DNA of 64,000 nt from Aliirhizobium smilacinae. Its GTDB lineage: Bacteria > Pseudomonadota > Alphaproteobacteria > Rhizobiales > Rhizobiaceae. Where the stretch lies: assembly GCF_006335145.1 (NCBI RefSeq), contig NZ_VDMN01000003.1, positions 1 through 64,000 on the forward strand. The letters run 5' to 3'. A program made the position numbers and the translations under genes. Of this stretch, positions 43,275 to 52,051 are shown in pieces. The stretch's first letter is position 1, and every line of letters starts with the position of its first letter. Below the pieces are notes generated by a model. The model was not told where the DNA came from, made no database searches, and saw nothing but the letters and a program-made list of their open reading frames with translations.

Positions 43275-44447
43275 ATGGCAATCCAAAGTAAAAAGGAAGA
43301 CCTGCGCGAGCCGCGTATCCGGCTCGGCATGGTGGGCGGTGGTGCGGGCGCGTTTATCGGTGCGGTGCATCGCATGGCGGCGCGGCTGGATGATCAGTTC
43401 GAGCTTGTTGCGGGCGCCTTGTCGTCTACGCCGGAAAAGGCGCAGGCGTCCGGGCGGGAGCTGGGGCTCGATGCTGCGCGCACCTATGGTTCCTATAAGG
43501 ATATGGCGATCCGCGAGGCTCGGCTGAAGGATGGCATCGAGGCAGTGTCGATCGTCACGCCGAACCATGTGCATTACGAGGCGGCGCGGGAATTTTTGAA
43601 ACGCGGCATCCATGTGATCTGCGACAAACCACTGACTTCCAATCTGGCCGACGCGAAAAAGTTGAAGAAACTCGCTGACGAAAGCGATGCGCTGTTTATC
43701 CTGACGCATAATTACACCGGTTACCCGATGGTGCGGCAGGCACGCGAGATGATCGCAAATGGCGATCTCGGCAAGCTGCGGGTGGTGCAGGTGGAATATG
43801 CGCAGGACTGGCTGACCGAGGCGGCCGAGCAGACCGGCGCGAAGCAGGCCGTGTGGCGCACCGACCCGACCCAGTCGGGTGCGGGCGGTTCGACGGGGGA
43901 TATCGGCACGCATGCCTATAACCTCGCCTCCTTCGTCACAGGGCTGACGCTCGAAAGCCTTGCGGCTGATCTCGACAGTTTCGTGCCGGGCCGCAGGCTG
44001 GATGACAATGCGCATGTGATGCTGCGTTTTGCAGATGGTGCGAAAGGGATGCTGTGGTGCAGCCAGGTGGCGCCGGGCAACGAGAACGGGCTGAAGCTGC
44101 GCGTCTATGGTGAAAAGGGCGGGCTCGAATGGGCGCAGGAGAATCCGAACTATCTCTGGTTCACGCCGTTCGGTGAGCAGAAGCGGTTGATCACCCGCAA
44201 CGGTGCCGGTGCGGGGTCGGCGGCAGGGCGCGTTTCGCGCATTCCGTCCGGTCACCCGGAAGGGTATCTGGAAGCTTTTGCGACGATCTATACGGAGGCC
44301 TCGCGTGCGATCCATGCCCATAAGAAGGATGTCGCAGTGGACAAGGCGGTGATCTATCCGACAGTTGATGACGGAGTGAAGGGGGTCGCCTTTGTCGAGG
44401 CCTGCGTGGCGTCCTCGAAGAGGAACGGGGCCTGGGTCAAACTCTGA
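43275..44447 (+). CDS. Gfo/Idh/MocA-family oxidoreductase
   Basis: NAD(P)-dependent sugar dehydrogenase-like protein of 390 residues. N-terminal Rossmann motif RLGMVGGGAGAFIGAVHRMA, then SIVTPNHVHYEAAREFLKRG and the family lysine motif VICDKPLTSNLADAKKL. The C-terminal domain carries STGDIGTHAYNLASF, whose Asp and His are the usual catalytic pair. CAAGGAG ribosome site. It is the last gene of the sugar cluster and is separated from the isomerase by a repeat. Substrate unknown; probably oxidises a sugar or inositol derivative. Confidence 0.9.
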   Translation: MAIQSKKEDLREPRIRLGMVGGGAGAFIGAVHRMAARLDDQFELVAGALSSTPEKAQASGRELGLDAARTYGSYKDMAIREARLKDGIEAVSIVTPNHVHYEAAREFLKRGIHVICDKPLTSNLADAKKLKKLADESDALFILTHNYTGYPMVRQAREMIANGDLGKLRVVQVEYAQDWLTEAAEQTGAKQAVWRTDPTQSGAGGSTGDIGTHAYNLASFVTGLTLESLAADLDSFVPGRRLDDNAHVMLRFADGAKGMLWCSQVAPGNENGLKLRVYGEKGGLEWAQENPNYLWFTPFGEQKRLITRNGAGAGSAAGRVSRIPSGHPEGYLEAFATIYTEASRAIHAHKKDVAVDKAVIYPTVDDGVKGVAFVEACVASSKRNGAWVKL

Positions 44448-44452
44448 TAGGC

Positions 44453-44486
44453 GAACAGCCCGGAGAGATGCGTCTCCGGGCTGTTC
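44453..44486. terminator. Strong hairpin between convergent genes
   Basis: GAACAGCCCGGAGA-N6-TCTCCGGGCTGTTC, a perfect 14-bp stem six bases after the oxidoreductase stop; no long T-run. Likely ends both this transcript and the convergent doxX transcript. Confidence 0.7.
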
Positions 44487-44510
44487 GGATCACGAAGCCG
44501 CGATGGCGGC

Positions 44511-44900
44511 TTACTTGCTCTTCATCTTGGCATCGACGCTGACCGGGCCGGGGCCGGCTGCGAAGATGTAGAGGAAGATGAAGCAGAACAGGATGGAGGC
44601 GACGCCGCCGTTCTGGGCCGGATAGAAACCGCGCGGGAAATGACCGATGAAATAGGCGCATGCCATCAGGCCCGAGAGGACGAAGGCGGCATAACGGGTC
44701 TTGAAGCCGATGAGCACGCAGAAGCCGAGCACCAGTTCCAGCATGCCGGCAACCCAGGACAAGGAGCCGACCGGCGGTACGCTTTGGGCGGCGGGGAAAT
44801 GCAGGATCTTCTGGGTGCCGTAGCTGAACAATACTAGGGCTGATACGGCGCGCAAAAGACCGAGGAAGTAAGGCTGGGAGCGGTCGATGTTCTGGAGCAT
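44511..44900 (-). CDS. DoxX-family membrane protein
   Basis: Four-helix membrane protein of 129 residues: PYFLGLLRAVSALVLFSYGT, WVAGMLELVLGFCVLIGFKT, AAFVLSGLMACAYFIGHFPR and a last helix FCFIFLYIFAAG. Family members are linked to quinone, sulfur or redox functions, with no defined role here. Start at 44900 is preferred over 44963 because the extra residues are unlike the family; the ribosome site is weak. It lies in its own minus-strand unit downstream of the HD-GYP gene. Confidence 0.85.
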   Translation of the reverse strand: MLQNIDRSQPYFLGLLRAVSALVLFSYGTQKILHFPAAQSVPPVGSLSWVAGMLELVLGFCVLIGFKTRYAAFVLSGLMACAYFIGHFPRGFYPAQNGGVASILFCFIFLYIFAAGPGPVSVDAKMKSK

Positions 44901-45016
44901 AGGCGTTTCCGTTGGAAAATGAGGGGAATGCCTCATCCTTCGGCCGATGCTGCGGCGCAACACAACTCAGTTGAAATCTGCGTGATCCATGTCGTTTGTC
45001 GCCTGTTAGGCTGATG

Positions 45017-45940
45017 TCAACGGAACATCGAACCCAGCCGCAGGACCAGCTTACGGTCGAACAGATTTGGCTTGTCGTACATCCAGGTGAGCGCTTCCGC
45101 CGTGGACCATGCTTTTTTATAGGAGCGCACACTGGTCAATGCGTCGAAGACGTCAAAGACCGTGCAGATGCGCACCGCGGTGTTGATCTGCTCCGCCTTC
45201 AGGCCAAGCGGATAACCGCTGCCGTCAAGCGCTTCATGATGCAGGCGGCAGACATCTAGGATGAGATTGGAGACACCACCGAGTTTCTTCATATGGCGGT
45301 AGCCGATCTCCGGATGACTGCGGATCATCCGCATTTCTGTGGCATTCAGCTTGCCCGGCTTGTTGAGAATGGCATTCGGGATAAGTAACTTCCCTAAATC
45401 ATGAAGAATGCCCGCGCGGCCGATCTCATCGACGAGATCTTCATCGAATTCCAGCAATACCGCCATCTGCGCCATCAGTCCCGCAACGGAAATGGAGTGG
45501 AGATAGGTTCCCTTGTCCTTGGTCTTCAGGCGCGTGACCTGCATGAACAGGTCGGGTGCTGCCTCGACCGCGCGTCGTGCCGATGCAGCCGATTGTGCGA
45601 TCTGCTCCATATCGAGCTTGCCGGACACCATGCCTGCCAGACCCTGGCGCATCGTTATTATGGCATCATCAAGCGCCTCGTCGGTCTCGGTCGGTGATGA
45701 CTTGTCAACGGAAGCGAGTTTCGCGTAGCGAGGCGGCGCCCGTTGAAGAAGAGCGGTCACATCGATGCGGCTTTTTTGCCGGCTGACGAGGATATCGACG
45801 GCGGAAGAATGCAGTATCGCCCTGAGATCCTCTTCGGAATCGAGCATGAACCTTCGCCGGGAGAATTCACTGCTCGGGCATTCGACCGATTCTATAAAAA
45901 GGCCGGTCTGGACAAGATTTTTCGGTAGACGAAGTATCAC
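45017..45940 (-). CDS. HD-GYP domain protein (probable cyclic-di-GMP phosphodiesterase)
   Basis: 307 residues from a GTG preceded by GAGGA nine bases upstream; a GTG at 45997 is an alternative but has no ribosome site. The N-terminal part (about 1-100) resembles DUF3391 (RLPKNLVQTGLFIESVECPS). The HD-GYP domain follows: HDLGKLLIPNAILNKPG, SHPEIGYRHMKKLGG, and HHEALDGSGYPLGL with a complete GYP motif, then VFDVFDALTSVRSYKKA. All metal ligands look present, so it should hydrolyse c-di-GMP. Its neighbour at 55.7 kb makes and/or breaks the same messenger. Confidence 0.88.
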   Translation of the reverse strand: MILRLPKNLVQTGLFIESVECPSSEFSRRRFMLDSEEDLRAILHSSAVDILVSRQKSRIDVTALLQRAPPRYAKLASVDKSSPTETDEALDDAIITMRQGLAGMVSGKLDMEQIAQSAASARRAVEAAPDLFMQVTRLKTKDKGTYLHSISVAGLMAQMAVLLEFDEDLVDEIGRAGILHDLGKLLIPNAILNKPGKLNATEMRMIRSHPEIGYRHMKKLGGVSNLILDVCRLHHEALDGSGYPLGLKAEQINTAVRICTVFDVFDALTSVRSYKKAWSTAEALTWMYDKPNLFDRKLVLRLGSMFR

Positions 45941-45991
45941 GCCACTCAATCCTCGAATTGAGAGGATATTTGACGCTAATGATAATGAATA

Positions 45992-46029
45992 AATCACCTA
46001 AACGGGTGATTGCCTTTTTTTATTTTTTC
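45992..46029 (+). terminator. Plus-strand terminator without an evident upstream gene
   Basis: AATCACC-N6-GGTGATT followed by GCC and a T-rich tail (TTTTTTTATTTTTT). It is oriented for a plus-strand transcript, yet the genes on its left from 44511 on are on the minus strand. Confidence 0.6.
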
Positions 46030-46127
46030 GAATGCTGAATGTTTTGGATACATCCGCCCCATAGGGCGGGTCTGTCATGCGCTGCCAAGGTTCGAATCGT
46101 TTCGGTCTTGCCAAGGCCGGGTAAAGT

Positions 46128-46155
46128 GGCCCCGCCGCGAGTAGCGAGCGGGGCC
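46128..46155 (-). terminator. Terminator of the dehydrogenase operon
   Basis: GGCCCCGC and GCGGGGCC arms around a 12-nt loop, just beyond the end of the cytochrome gene (stop at 46163); a short T-run (ACTTTA) follows on the minus strand. Confidence 0.65.
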
Positions 46156-46162
46156 AGTTTTC

Positions 46163-47485
46163 TTAGTGCTGAGCCAGGTCGCGGACAGCCTTGACGTCGG
46201 CTGCCGAAACAGCGGGCGCCTTGTTGGTCCAGCCTTCGCGCAGGAATGTGGCGAGTGCTGCGACTTCTTCGTCGGACAGTCGCTTGTCGTAACCCTGCAT
46301 GCGCAGCTTCATCGGACGATCTGCCGTGCTCGGCAGTTCGGCACCGTGGAGGATGACGCTGATCAGGCCTTTCGAAGACTTGGCGGTGACAAGCGAGTTG
46401 CCGTCGAGTTCCGGGAAGGTTTCGCCCGCACCCTTGCCGCTGACGATATGGCACGCGGCGCAGTTGTCGAGATAGAGGCGGGGGCCTAGCGGCATATCCG
46501 CCTTGGCATCCGTCAGCATCTTTTCCGTTTCGGTGACGACCGGGGTTGCCAGTGCAGCCGAAGCGTTGCCTGCGGGCGCAGTGCCGATCTTCTTGAGGTA
46601 GGTGGCGATTGCCAGATTATCCTCACGCGTCAGGTACTGGGTGCTGTCACGCACGACCAGCATCATTTCGCCGGTTGCCGCGGAATGGGCATTGCGGGCC
46701 GTCGCCAGATAGGCTGCGGTCTGCTCTGTGGTCCATTTCTGCGGGCCGCTTGCCGGACCACGGAGGTCAGGGGCGGTATAACCGTCGATCTCGCCACCGG
46801 TCAGGAAGGCCTTCGACGTCTCGTCGATACCGTCCTGCGCCATGAACAGGTTGCGCGGGCTGTGGCAGGCGGCACAGTGGCCGGCGCCTTCGACGAGATA
46901 CTTGCCGCGGTTGAACTGTTCGTCCTGGCCTGTCGTCGGCTTGAAGCCGGCTTCGTAACTGGCGGCGAGCCAGTTCCAGGCGCGCAGACCAAACCGCATG
47001 TTGAACGGGAAGCCCAGCCTGGTCTCCTCGACCTTGTTGGAGACCGGTTCAACCTGATGCATGAAATAGTCGTAGAGGGCGACGATGTCCTCTTCCGACA
47101 GCTTGCGGTAATTCTCATACGGCATGGCCGGATAGAGATGCGTACCGTTCGGGGTCACGCCATCGTAAAGGGCGGCACGGAAATCATCGAGCGACCAGTT
47201 GCCGATGCCGGTTTCCTTGTCAGGCGTGATGTTGGTGGTCCAGATCGTGCCCATCGGGCTCTGGATCGCACGGCCGCCCGCGAAAGGCTTGCCGCCCTCG
47301 TTGGTGTGGCAGGCCAGACAGTCGCCGGCGCGCATGACATATTCACCCTGGCCTGTCGCCGGCTTGAAGTCGCTAGCAAGCTGAGTGACCGGGCCGGTGC
47401 GCTGTACCGGCACGAAGATGAAGGCGAGAAGGGCGACGATGCCCAGAACGACGAGTGTGCCGAGAACACGGACGAGTTTTTTCAT
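46163..47485 (-). CDS. Triheme cytochrome c subunit of a periplasmic FAD dehydrogenase
   Basis: 440 residues. An N-terminal membrane helix (LVRVLGTLVVLGIVALLAFI) anchors it with heme domains in the periplasm. Three CXXCH sites: CLACH (about 55), CAACH (about 205) and CAACH (about 345), each with a downstream Met for axial ligation. This is the electron-transfer subunit of gluconate 2-dehydrogenase-type complexes, passing electrons to ubiquinone. It starts 12 bases after the GMC-subunit stop with GGAGAGACACG upstream of ATG. Third gene of the operon. Confidence 0.92.
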   Translation of the reverse strand: MKKLVRVLGTLVVLGIVALLAFIFVPVQRTGPVTQLASDFKPATGQGEYVMRAGDCLACHTNEGGKPFAGGRAIQSPMGTIWTTNITPDKETGIGNWSLDDFRAALYDGVTPNGTHLYPAMPYENYRKLSEEDIVALYDYFMHQVEPVSNKVEETRLGFPFNMRFGLRAWNWLAASYEAGFKPTTGQDEQFNRGKYLVEGAGHCAACHSPRNLFMAQDGIDETSKAFLTGGEIDGYTAPDLRGPASGPQKWTTEQTAAYLATARNAHSAATGEMMLVVRDSTQYLTREDNLAIATYLKKIGTAPAGNASAALATPVVTETEKMLTDAKADMPLGPRLYLDNCAACHIVSGKGAGETFPELDGNSLVTAKSSKGLISVILHGAELPSTADRPMKLRMQGYDKRLSDEEVAALATFLREGWTNKAPAVSAADVKAVRDLAQH

Positions 47486-47496
47486 CGTGTCTCTCC

Positions 47497-49266
47497 TCAC
47501 ACCAGCGGACGCGGATTGGGCAGGTAATCCTTACGGATATGATGGGCGGCCCAGTAAGCGAGCGCGCCGACCATGCCGGTCGGGTTATACTGCGTGTTCT
47601 GCGGGAAGGTGTTGGCACCCATGACGAAGACGTTGTGCGCATCCCAGGACTGAAGATAGCGGTTGAGAACCGAGGTCTTCGGGTCGCTGCCGGTGACGGT
47701 GCCGCCGGTATTGTGGGTCGTCTGGTAAGGACGGACGTCGAACATGGCGCCTTCCTTCTTGAAGCCGGCCTGTGCGATCGTGGGGTTCATCGATTCGACG
47801 ATCGGCTTCATCTTGGTCTGCATGAAGTTGATCATCTTGATGTCGTTGTCCTTCCAGTTGAAGGTCATGCGCATCATTGGACGGCCGTGACGATCCGTGT
47901 AGGTCGGATCGAGGTCGAGATAGTTGTCCCGGTAGGACATCAACGACCCGTGTGCGCCGATCGACATGGCGTGACCGTACCATTCACCGATGCCCTTCTT
48001 CCAACCGGCACCCCAGCTGGGCACGTCTGCCGGAAGCGGCATGGTGTGGCCCGGCTGGCCGTTGGTCTGGCCGGCGCGCCAGTAGGCACCGCCGATGAAA
48101 CCTTCCTTGCCGAAGTCGATATTGTCGATACCGAAGTCGTCGATGCAGTAGCCGTTGGCGCCCGTGCCGATGAACGGGTTGAAGTTCTCGTCCTTGAAGA
48201 ACATCGTGTAGCCGCCGAGCATCTGGTAGGCATAGTTGCGGCCGACGACACCTTCACCGGTGTTCGGATCATAGGGCTGGCCGATGCCCGACAGCAGCAT
48301 CAAGTGGACGTTGTTCAGCGCGAAGGCCGACAGGATGACCAGATCGGCCGGCTGGAAGACTTCCTCGCCGGTCTTGTGGTCGAAATAGGTGACACCGGTC
48401 GCGGTCTTGCGGTCGGGGGCCATTTCGATGCGCAGCACTTCGGCATTGACGCGGTATTCGAAGTTCTTCTTGCGCTTCAACGCATCGATGATCGCCGTCT
48501 GCGGCGACGATTTCGAGTAGTTGTAGCAGCCGTAGCGCTCGCAGAAACCACAGTGGTTACACGGGCCCATCTGCATGTTGTATTCGTTCACATAGTCCTT
48601 GGAGGCAATGCCGCCGGGGGACGGGAACGGATGACAGCCATTGGCCTTGGCGGCGTCGCGGAATTTCACGCCGTCCCAGGTCGAGGGCATCGGCGGCATC
48701 GGATAGTCGTTCGAACGCGGAGCTTCAAACGGGTTGCCGCCTTCGATGATCTTGCCGTTGACGTTGCCGGCCTGGCCGGAAATGCCGGCGACCTTTTCGA
48801 AGCGGTCGAAATGCGGCTCGAGCTCCTCATAGGTCATCGGATAGTCCTGGATCTGCATCCCTTCCGGGATGACATCCGCACCGAACTTTTCCTCGGTATA
48901 GGACTTCAGGCGGTATTCCGAGAGCATCGGACGCCAGTTGAGGCCGTTCCAGTGCGTGCCCGCGCCACCGACACCGGTGCCGAGCAGGAAGGTGCCGAGG
49001 CTGCGGTAGGGCAGGGCGGTCTCTTCGAGCGAGCGGCGAATGGAAACGGTTGTGTTGGCCGGCTTTTCCATCATGCCGTAACGGATGCCGTATTTCAGCT
49101 CGTCGATCATGTTAGGATACTGGAAATCGGGAACGGTAGCCTGATCGTGGCCGCGTTCCAGCGCCAGGATTTCGAGGCCTTCCTGGGCGAGTTCGATACC
49201 CATGATCGCGCCGGTCCAGCCGAAGCCGACAAGGACGACGTCCTTCTTCTTTTCTGTGCGTGTCAT
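47497..49266 (-). CDS. GMC-type FAD dehydrogenase, gluconate 2-dehydrogenase-like large subunit
   Basis: Catalytic subunit of 589 residues. FAD motif VVLVGFGWTGAIMGIELAQE at the N-terminus; GVGGAGTHWNGLNWRP and GVVGRNYAYQMLGG are family blocks; catalytic His-Asn region QTTHNTGGTVTGSDPKTS near 535. A Cys cluster MGPCNHCGFCERYGCY (about 232-246) suits the iron-sulfur centre seen in this group. No signal peptide: export is presumably as a complex with the Tat-bearing small subunit. Substrate may be gluconate, another polyol or sugar acid, or a glucoside; sequence alone cannot decide. Confidence 0.88.
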   Translation of the reverse strand: MTRTEKKKDVVLVGFGWTGAIMGIELAQEGLEILALERGHDQATVPDFQYPNMIDELKYGIRYGMMEKPANTTVSIRRSLEETALPYRSLGTFLLGTGVGGAGTHWNGLNWRPMLSEYRLKSYTEEKFGADVIPEGMQIQDYPMTYEELEPHFDRFEKVAGISGQAGNVNGKIIEGGNPFEAPRSNDYPMPPMPSTWDGVKFRDAAKANGCHPFPSPGGIASKDYVNEYNMQMGPCNHCGFCERYGCYNYSKSSPQTAIIDALKRKKNFEYRVNAEVLRIEMAPDRKTATGVTYFDHKTGEEVFQPADLVILSAFALNNVHLMLLSGIGQPYDPNTGEGVVGRNYAYQMLGGYTMFFKDENFNPFIGTGANGYCIDDFGIDNIDFGKEGFIGGAYWRAGQTNGQPGHTMPLPADVPSWGAGWKKGIGEWYGHAMSIGAHGSLMSYRDNYLDLDPTYTDRHGRPMMRMTFNWKDNDIKMINFMQTKMKPIVESMNPTIAQAGFKKEGAMFDVRPYQTTHNTGGTVTGSDPKTSVLNRYLQSWDAHNVFVMGANTFPQNTQYNPTGMVGALAYWAAHHIRKDYLPNPRPLV

Positions 49267-49271
49267 GGCGC

Positions 49272-49973
49272 TTAACCCCTTTCACCGGAGATCGAGACGG
49301 GGCCGAGCGGATATTTGACGTTATGCTTGCCGACCCATTCCTTGTAGGAGCCGCGGGCGCCGGGGAAGCCGATATAGCTCCATGCCTGCATGCCGTGGTT
49401 GCCGCCATACATCGGGTCGGAGAAGTAACCTTCCTTGGTGTTGCCGAGCAGGATGGTGAAGAACTGGTTCAGCTCCGGCTTGATCTTCATCTCGTTCTTC
49501 TGCAGCGAGGTCAGCGCCTTGTCCTGCGTTGCCGCATCCAGTTCGGCAAAGATCTTGCCGTGGGTCGTCTTGCACCAGTCGTCGAAGACCGGGATTGCCT
49601 GCTGGTAGATTTCCAGCGGCGAAAGCGGGGTCTGCCAGCCGCGCAATGGATCGGCAGCCGCGTCGTGCGGGCCCTGCATGTACCAGTCGGATGCCTTGCC
49701 GTAATCGCCGGCGAGCTGCTTGTCGATGAAGACAGGAACGCGTGTTTCGATCGCGCCGGGGCCTTCGCCGTCCGACGGGATCAATCTTGCCACCGCTGCC
49801 ATCACGAAAGCCCACTCACTGGGCTTGAGACAGTCCGGCTTATATTCGGTGAGCGCCACCGGTTCAGGTTTTTGTTCGGCCTTGGCCGGAACGGCGATAC
49901 CGGCGATCGCTGCTGTCGCGGCCGAGGCTTTCAGGAAACCTCGGCGGGACGGTAAGCCCGGGATATCTCTCAT
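49272..49973 (-). CDS. Gluconate 2-dehydrogenase subunit 3 family protein (Tat-exported)
   Basis: 233 residues with a twin-arginine signal: SRRGFLKASAATAAIAGIAV. The mature part (AFVMAAVARLIPSDGEGPGA; GYFSDPMYGGNHGMQAWSYI) matches the small subunit of gluconate 2-dehydrogenase-type complexes. It acts as chaperone and export partner for the GMC subunit, which starts five bases after this stop. AGGAG ribosome site. First gene of the three-gene operon. Confidence 0.92.
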   Translation of the reverse strand: MRDIPGLPSRRGFLKASAATAAIAGIAVPAKAEQKPEPVALTEYKPDCLKPSEWAFVMAAVARLIPSDGEGPGAIETRVPVFIDKQLAGDYGKASDWYMQGPHDAAADPLRGWQTPLSPLEIYQQAIPVFDDWCKTTHGKIFAELDAATQDKALTSLQKNEMKIKPELNQFFTILLGNTKEGYFSDPMYGGNHGMQAWSYIGFPGARGSYKEWVGKHNVKYPLGPVSISGERG

Positions 49974-50427
49974 TGTTCACTCCTTCGTGGCTGAGGGGGA
50001 CAGCCATTGAAATTCACGCGAGGCCTCCGTTGGGAGCGGGGCGTCACAATGACACCTGCGATCTATCGCCGCAGGCTCTGCGCTTCAAGGATCGAAAGGC
50101 TAAACTTTGCCCAATTTTTGCCAAAATTGAGAATGTTTTTCTATGTATGAATGGCTATCGCTAAAATTGCACTTACTTTTAATTGTATTTTGGAATTTAT
50201 CACTTGGTTTGGTGATGGTTTGTCTACCTTCGCGTGCAAATCCAGAGCCCTTTCAAAGGCCGATTGCCCGAAATCTGGCCAGCTGAAAGCGGTTTTCCAG
50301 GCATTCTTGCGCGTCATCGTTGCCCCTGCAAAGCTTCTCCATATCTGCTATTGAGATCGACATTATTTGGCCGGGCGTTGTGTTTTCTGCTGCCCGGCGG
50401 GCAATCCATAAAGAGGACAGCTTGCTC
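49974..50427. other. AT-rich divergent control region
   Basis: 454 bases without a credible gene, divergent between the dehydrogenase operon and the beta-glucosidase. From about 50095 to 50230 it is clearly AT-rich. It contains a perfect inverted repeat CAATTTT-TGCC-AAAATTG (50112-50129), a candidate regulator site. Confidence 0.5.
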
Positions 50428-51801
50428 ATGACCGATCCGAAGACATTTGCTGCACGTTTTCCCGGCGACTTTCTCTTCGGCGTCGCGACCGCCGCCTTCC
50501 AGATCGAAGGTGCGACCAAGGCTGACGGGCGCAAGTCTTCGATCTGGGATGCTTTTTCCAACATGCCGGGCCGCGTGTTCAATCGGGACAATGGCGATGT
50601 TGCCTGCGATCACTACAACCGGCTGGACGCGGATCTGGATCTCATCCAGGAGATGGGAGTCGAGGCTTACCGGTTCTCGATCGCCTGGCCGCGCATCATT
50701 CCGGAGGGGACGGGCCGCATCAATGAAAAAGGCCTCGATTTCTACGACCGGCTGGTGGATGGCTGCAAGGCTCGTGGCATCAAGACCTATGCAACGCTGT
50801 ATCACTGGGACCTGCCGCTTTCGTTGATGGGGGACGGTGGCTGGACGGCACGATCGACGGCTTACGCTTTCCAGCGTTATGCCAAGGTTGTCATGGCTCG
50901 GCTGGGCGATCGGCTGGATGCTGTCGCCACATTCAATGAGCCCTGGTGCTCCGTCTGGCTTTCACATCTCGCAGGCGTGCATGCGCCGGGCGAGCGCAAT
51001 ATGGAGGCGGCACTTGCCGCCATGCACACGACCAATCTTGCCCACGGTCTCGCCGTGGAGGCCATCCGGCACGTGACGCCGAATGTGCCGGTGGGGCTGG
51101 TGCTGAATGCCCATTCCGTCATTCCCGGCTCGGAGAGTGCAGAAGACAAGGCTGCGGCCGAACGCGCTTTCGACTTTCACAACGGCGCCTTCTTCGGCCC
51201 GGTGTTCAAGGGTGAATATCCCGCGTCGCTGATCGACGCGCTCGGTGACCGGATGCCGAAGGTCGAGGATGGGGATTTGGCCATCATCAGCCAGAAACTC
51301 GACTGGTGGGGGCTCAATTACTACTCGCCGATGCGCGTGGCGAACGACCCTGCAGAGGGCGCGTCCTATCCCGCCACCCAAGGGGCGCCGGCCGTCGGCA
51401 AAGGGGTGACGGATATCGGATGGGAGATCTATGCGCCGGCGATGAAGTCGCTCGTGGAGGATCTTTATATCAGGTATGAACTGCCGGATTGCTATGTGAC
51501 CGAGAACGGTGCCGCCTATAATATGGGGCCTGTGAATGGCGAAATCGATGATCAGCCGCGCCTCGACTATTATATCGATCATCTTTCCGTCGTGGCCGAT
51601 CTCGTCTCGGACGGTTATCCGATGAAGGGTTATTTCGCCTGGAGCCTGATGGACAATTTCGAATGGGCGGAGGGATACCGGATGCGTTTCGGCCTCGTCT
51701 ACGTCGATTACGAGACCCAGGAGCGGACGATAAAGAAGAGCGGCAAGTGGTATCGCGAACTTGCTTCGCAATTCCCCAGCGGCAACTACAAGGCAAGCTG
51801 A
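50428..51801 (+). CDS. GH1 family beta-glucosidase
   Basis: Cytoplasmic glycosidase of 457 residues that hydrolyses beta-linked glucosides or galactosides. The general acid/base Glu is in ATFNEPWCSVW (about 171), the nucleophile in YVTENGAAYN (about 358). FLFGVATAAFQIEGATKADG is the N-terminal GH1 signature and GYFAWSLMDNFEWAEGYRMR the C-terminal one. No signal peptide. ATG at 50428 has GAGGA about ten bases upstream. It may process disaccharides linked to the adjacent dehydrogenase, but that is inference. Confidence 0.95.
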   Translation: MTDPKTFAARFPGDFLFGVATAAFQIEGATKADGRKSSIWDAFSNMPGRVFNRDNGDVACDHYNRLDADLDLIQEMGVEAYRFSIAWPRIIPEGTGRINEKGLDFYDRLVDGCKARGIKTYATLYHWDLPLSLMGDGGWTARSTAYAFQRYAKVVMARLGDRLDAVATFNEPWCSVWLSHLAGVHAPGERNMEAALAAMHTTNLAHGLAVEAIRHVTPNVPVGLVLNAHSVIPGSESAEDKAAAERAFDFHNGAFFGPVFKGEYPASLIDALGDRMPKVEDGDLAIISQKLDWWGLNYYSPMRVANDPAEGASYPATQGAPAVGKGVTDIGWEIYAPAMKSLVEDLYIRYELPDCYVTENGAAYNMGPVNGEIDDQPRLDYYIDHLSVVADLVSDGYPMKGYFAWSLMDNFEWAEGYRMRFGLVYVDYETQERTIKKSGKWYRELASQFPSGNYKAS

Positions 51802-51820
51802 CAAACGTCAGGTCCCGATG

Positions 51821-51848
51821 GCGCTGCGGAAGAGTTTTTTCCCAGCGC
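51821..51848 (+). terminator. Hairpin after the beta-glucosidase gene
   Basis: GCGCTG-x-GGAA paired with TTCC-x-CAGCGC around a T-rich loop, 20 bases after the stop. A second stem CCATCCC-N8-GGGATGG follows at 51865-51886. Neither has a classic T-tail. Confidence 0.45.
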
Positions 51849-52051
51849 GGGAATAATTGAAATTCCATCCCTAGGAAATGGGATGGCTCCGGGGCATTGA
51901 TCTGCCACCCGCAAGGCTGCTAGGCCTTTTTCAAGAGAAAGCCGATCGAAATGCTCCGGAAAGTCACCTGTCATCGAATGTGCCGCCTGGGTGCGTGATC
52001 GAGCGGCATTCTCGCCGCCAAGAATGACCTGACTTAACTCGCGAGTTCAAT

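Noticed and set aside
47455..49275. 606-residue plus-strand frame opposite the dehydrogenase genes
   Set aside because: Antisense shadow; the minus strand carries FAD, Cys-cluster and His-Asn motifs of a GMC enzyme.
51802..52051. SAM riboswitch upstream of metN
   Set aside because: I could find stems but not the conserved SAM-II pseudoknot sequences, so I do not claim one; a covariance search would settle it.
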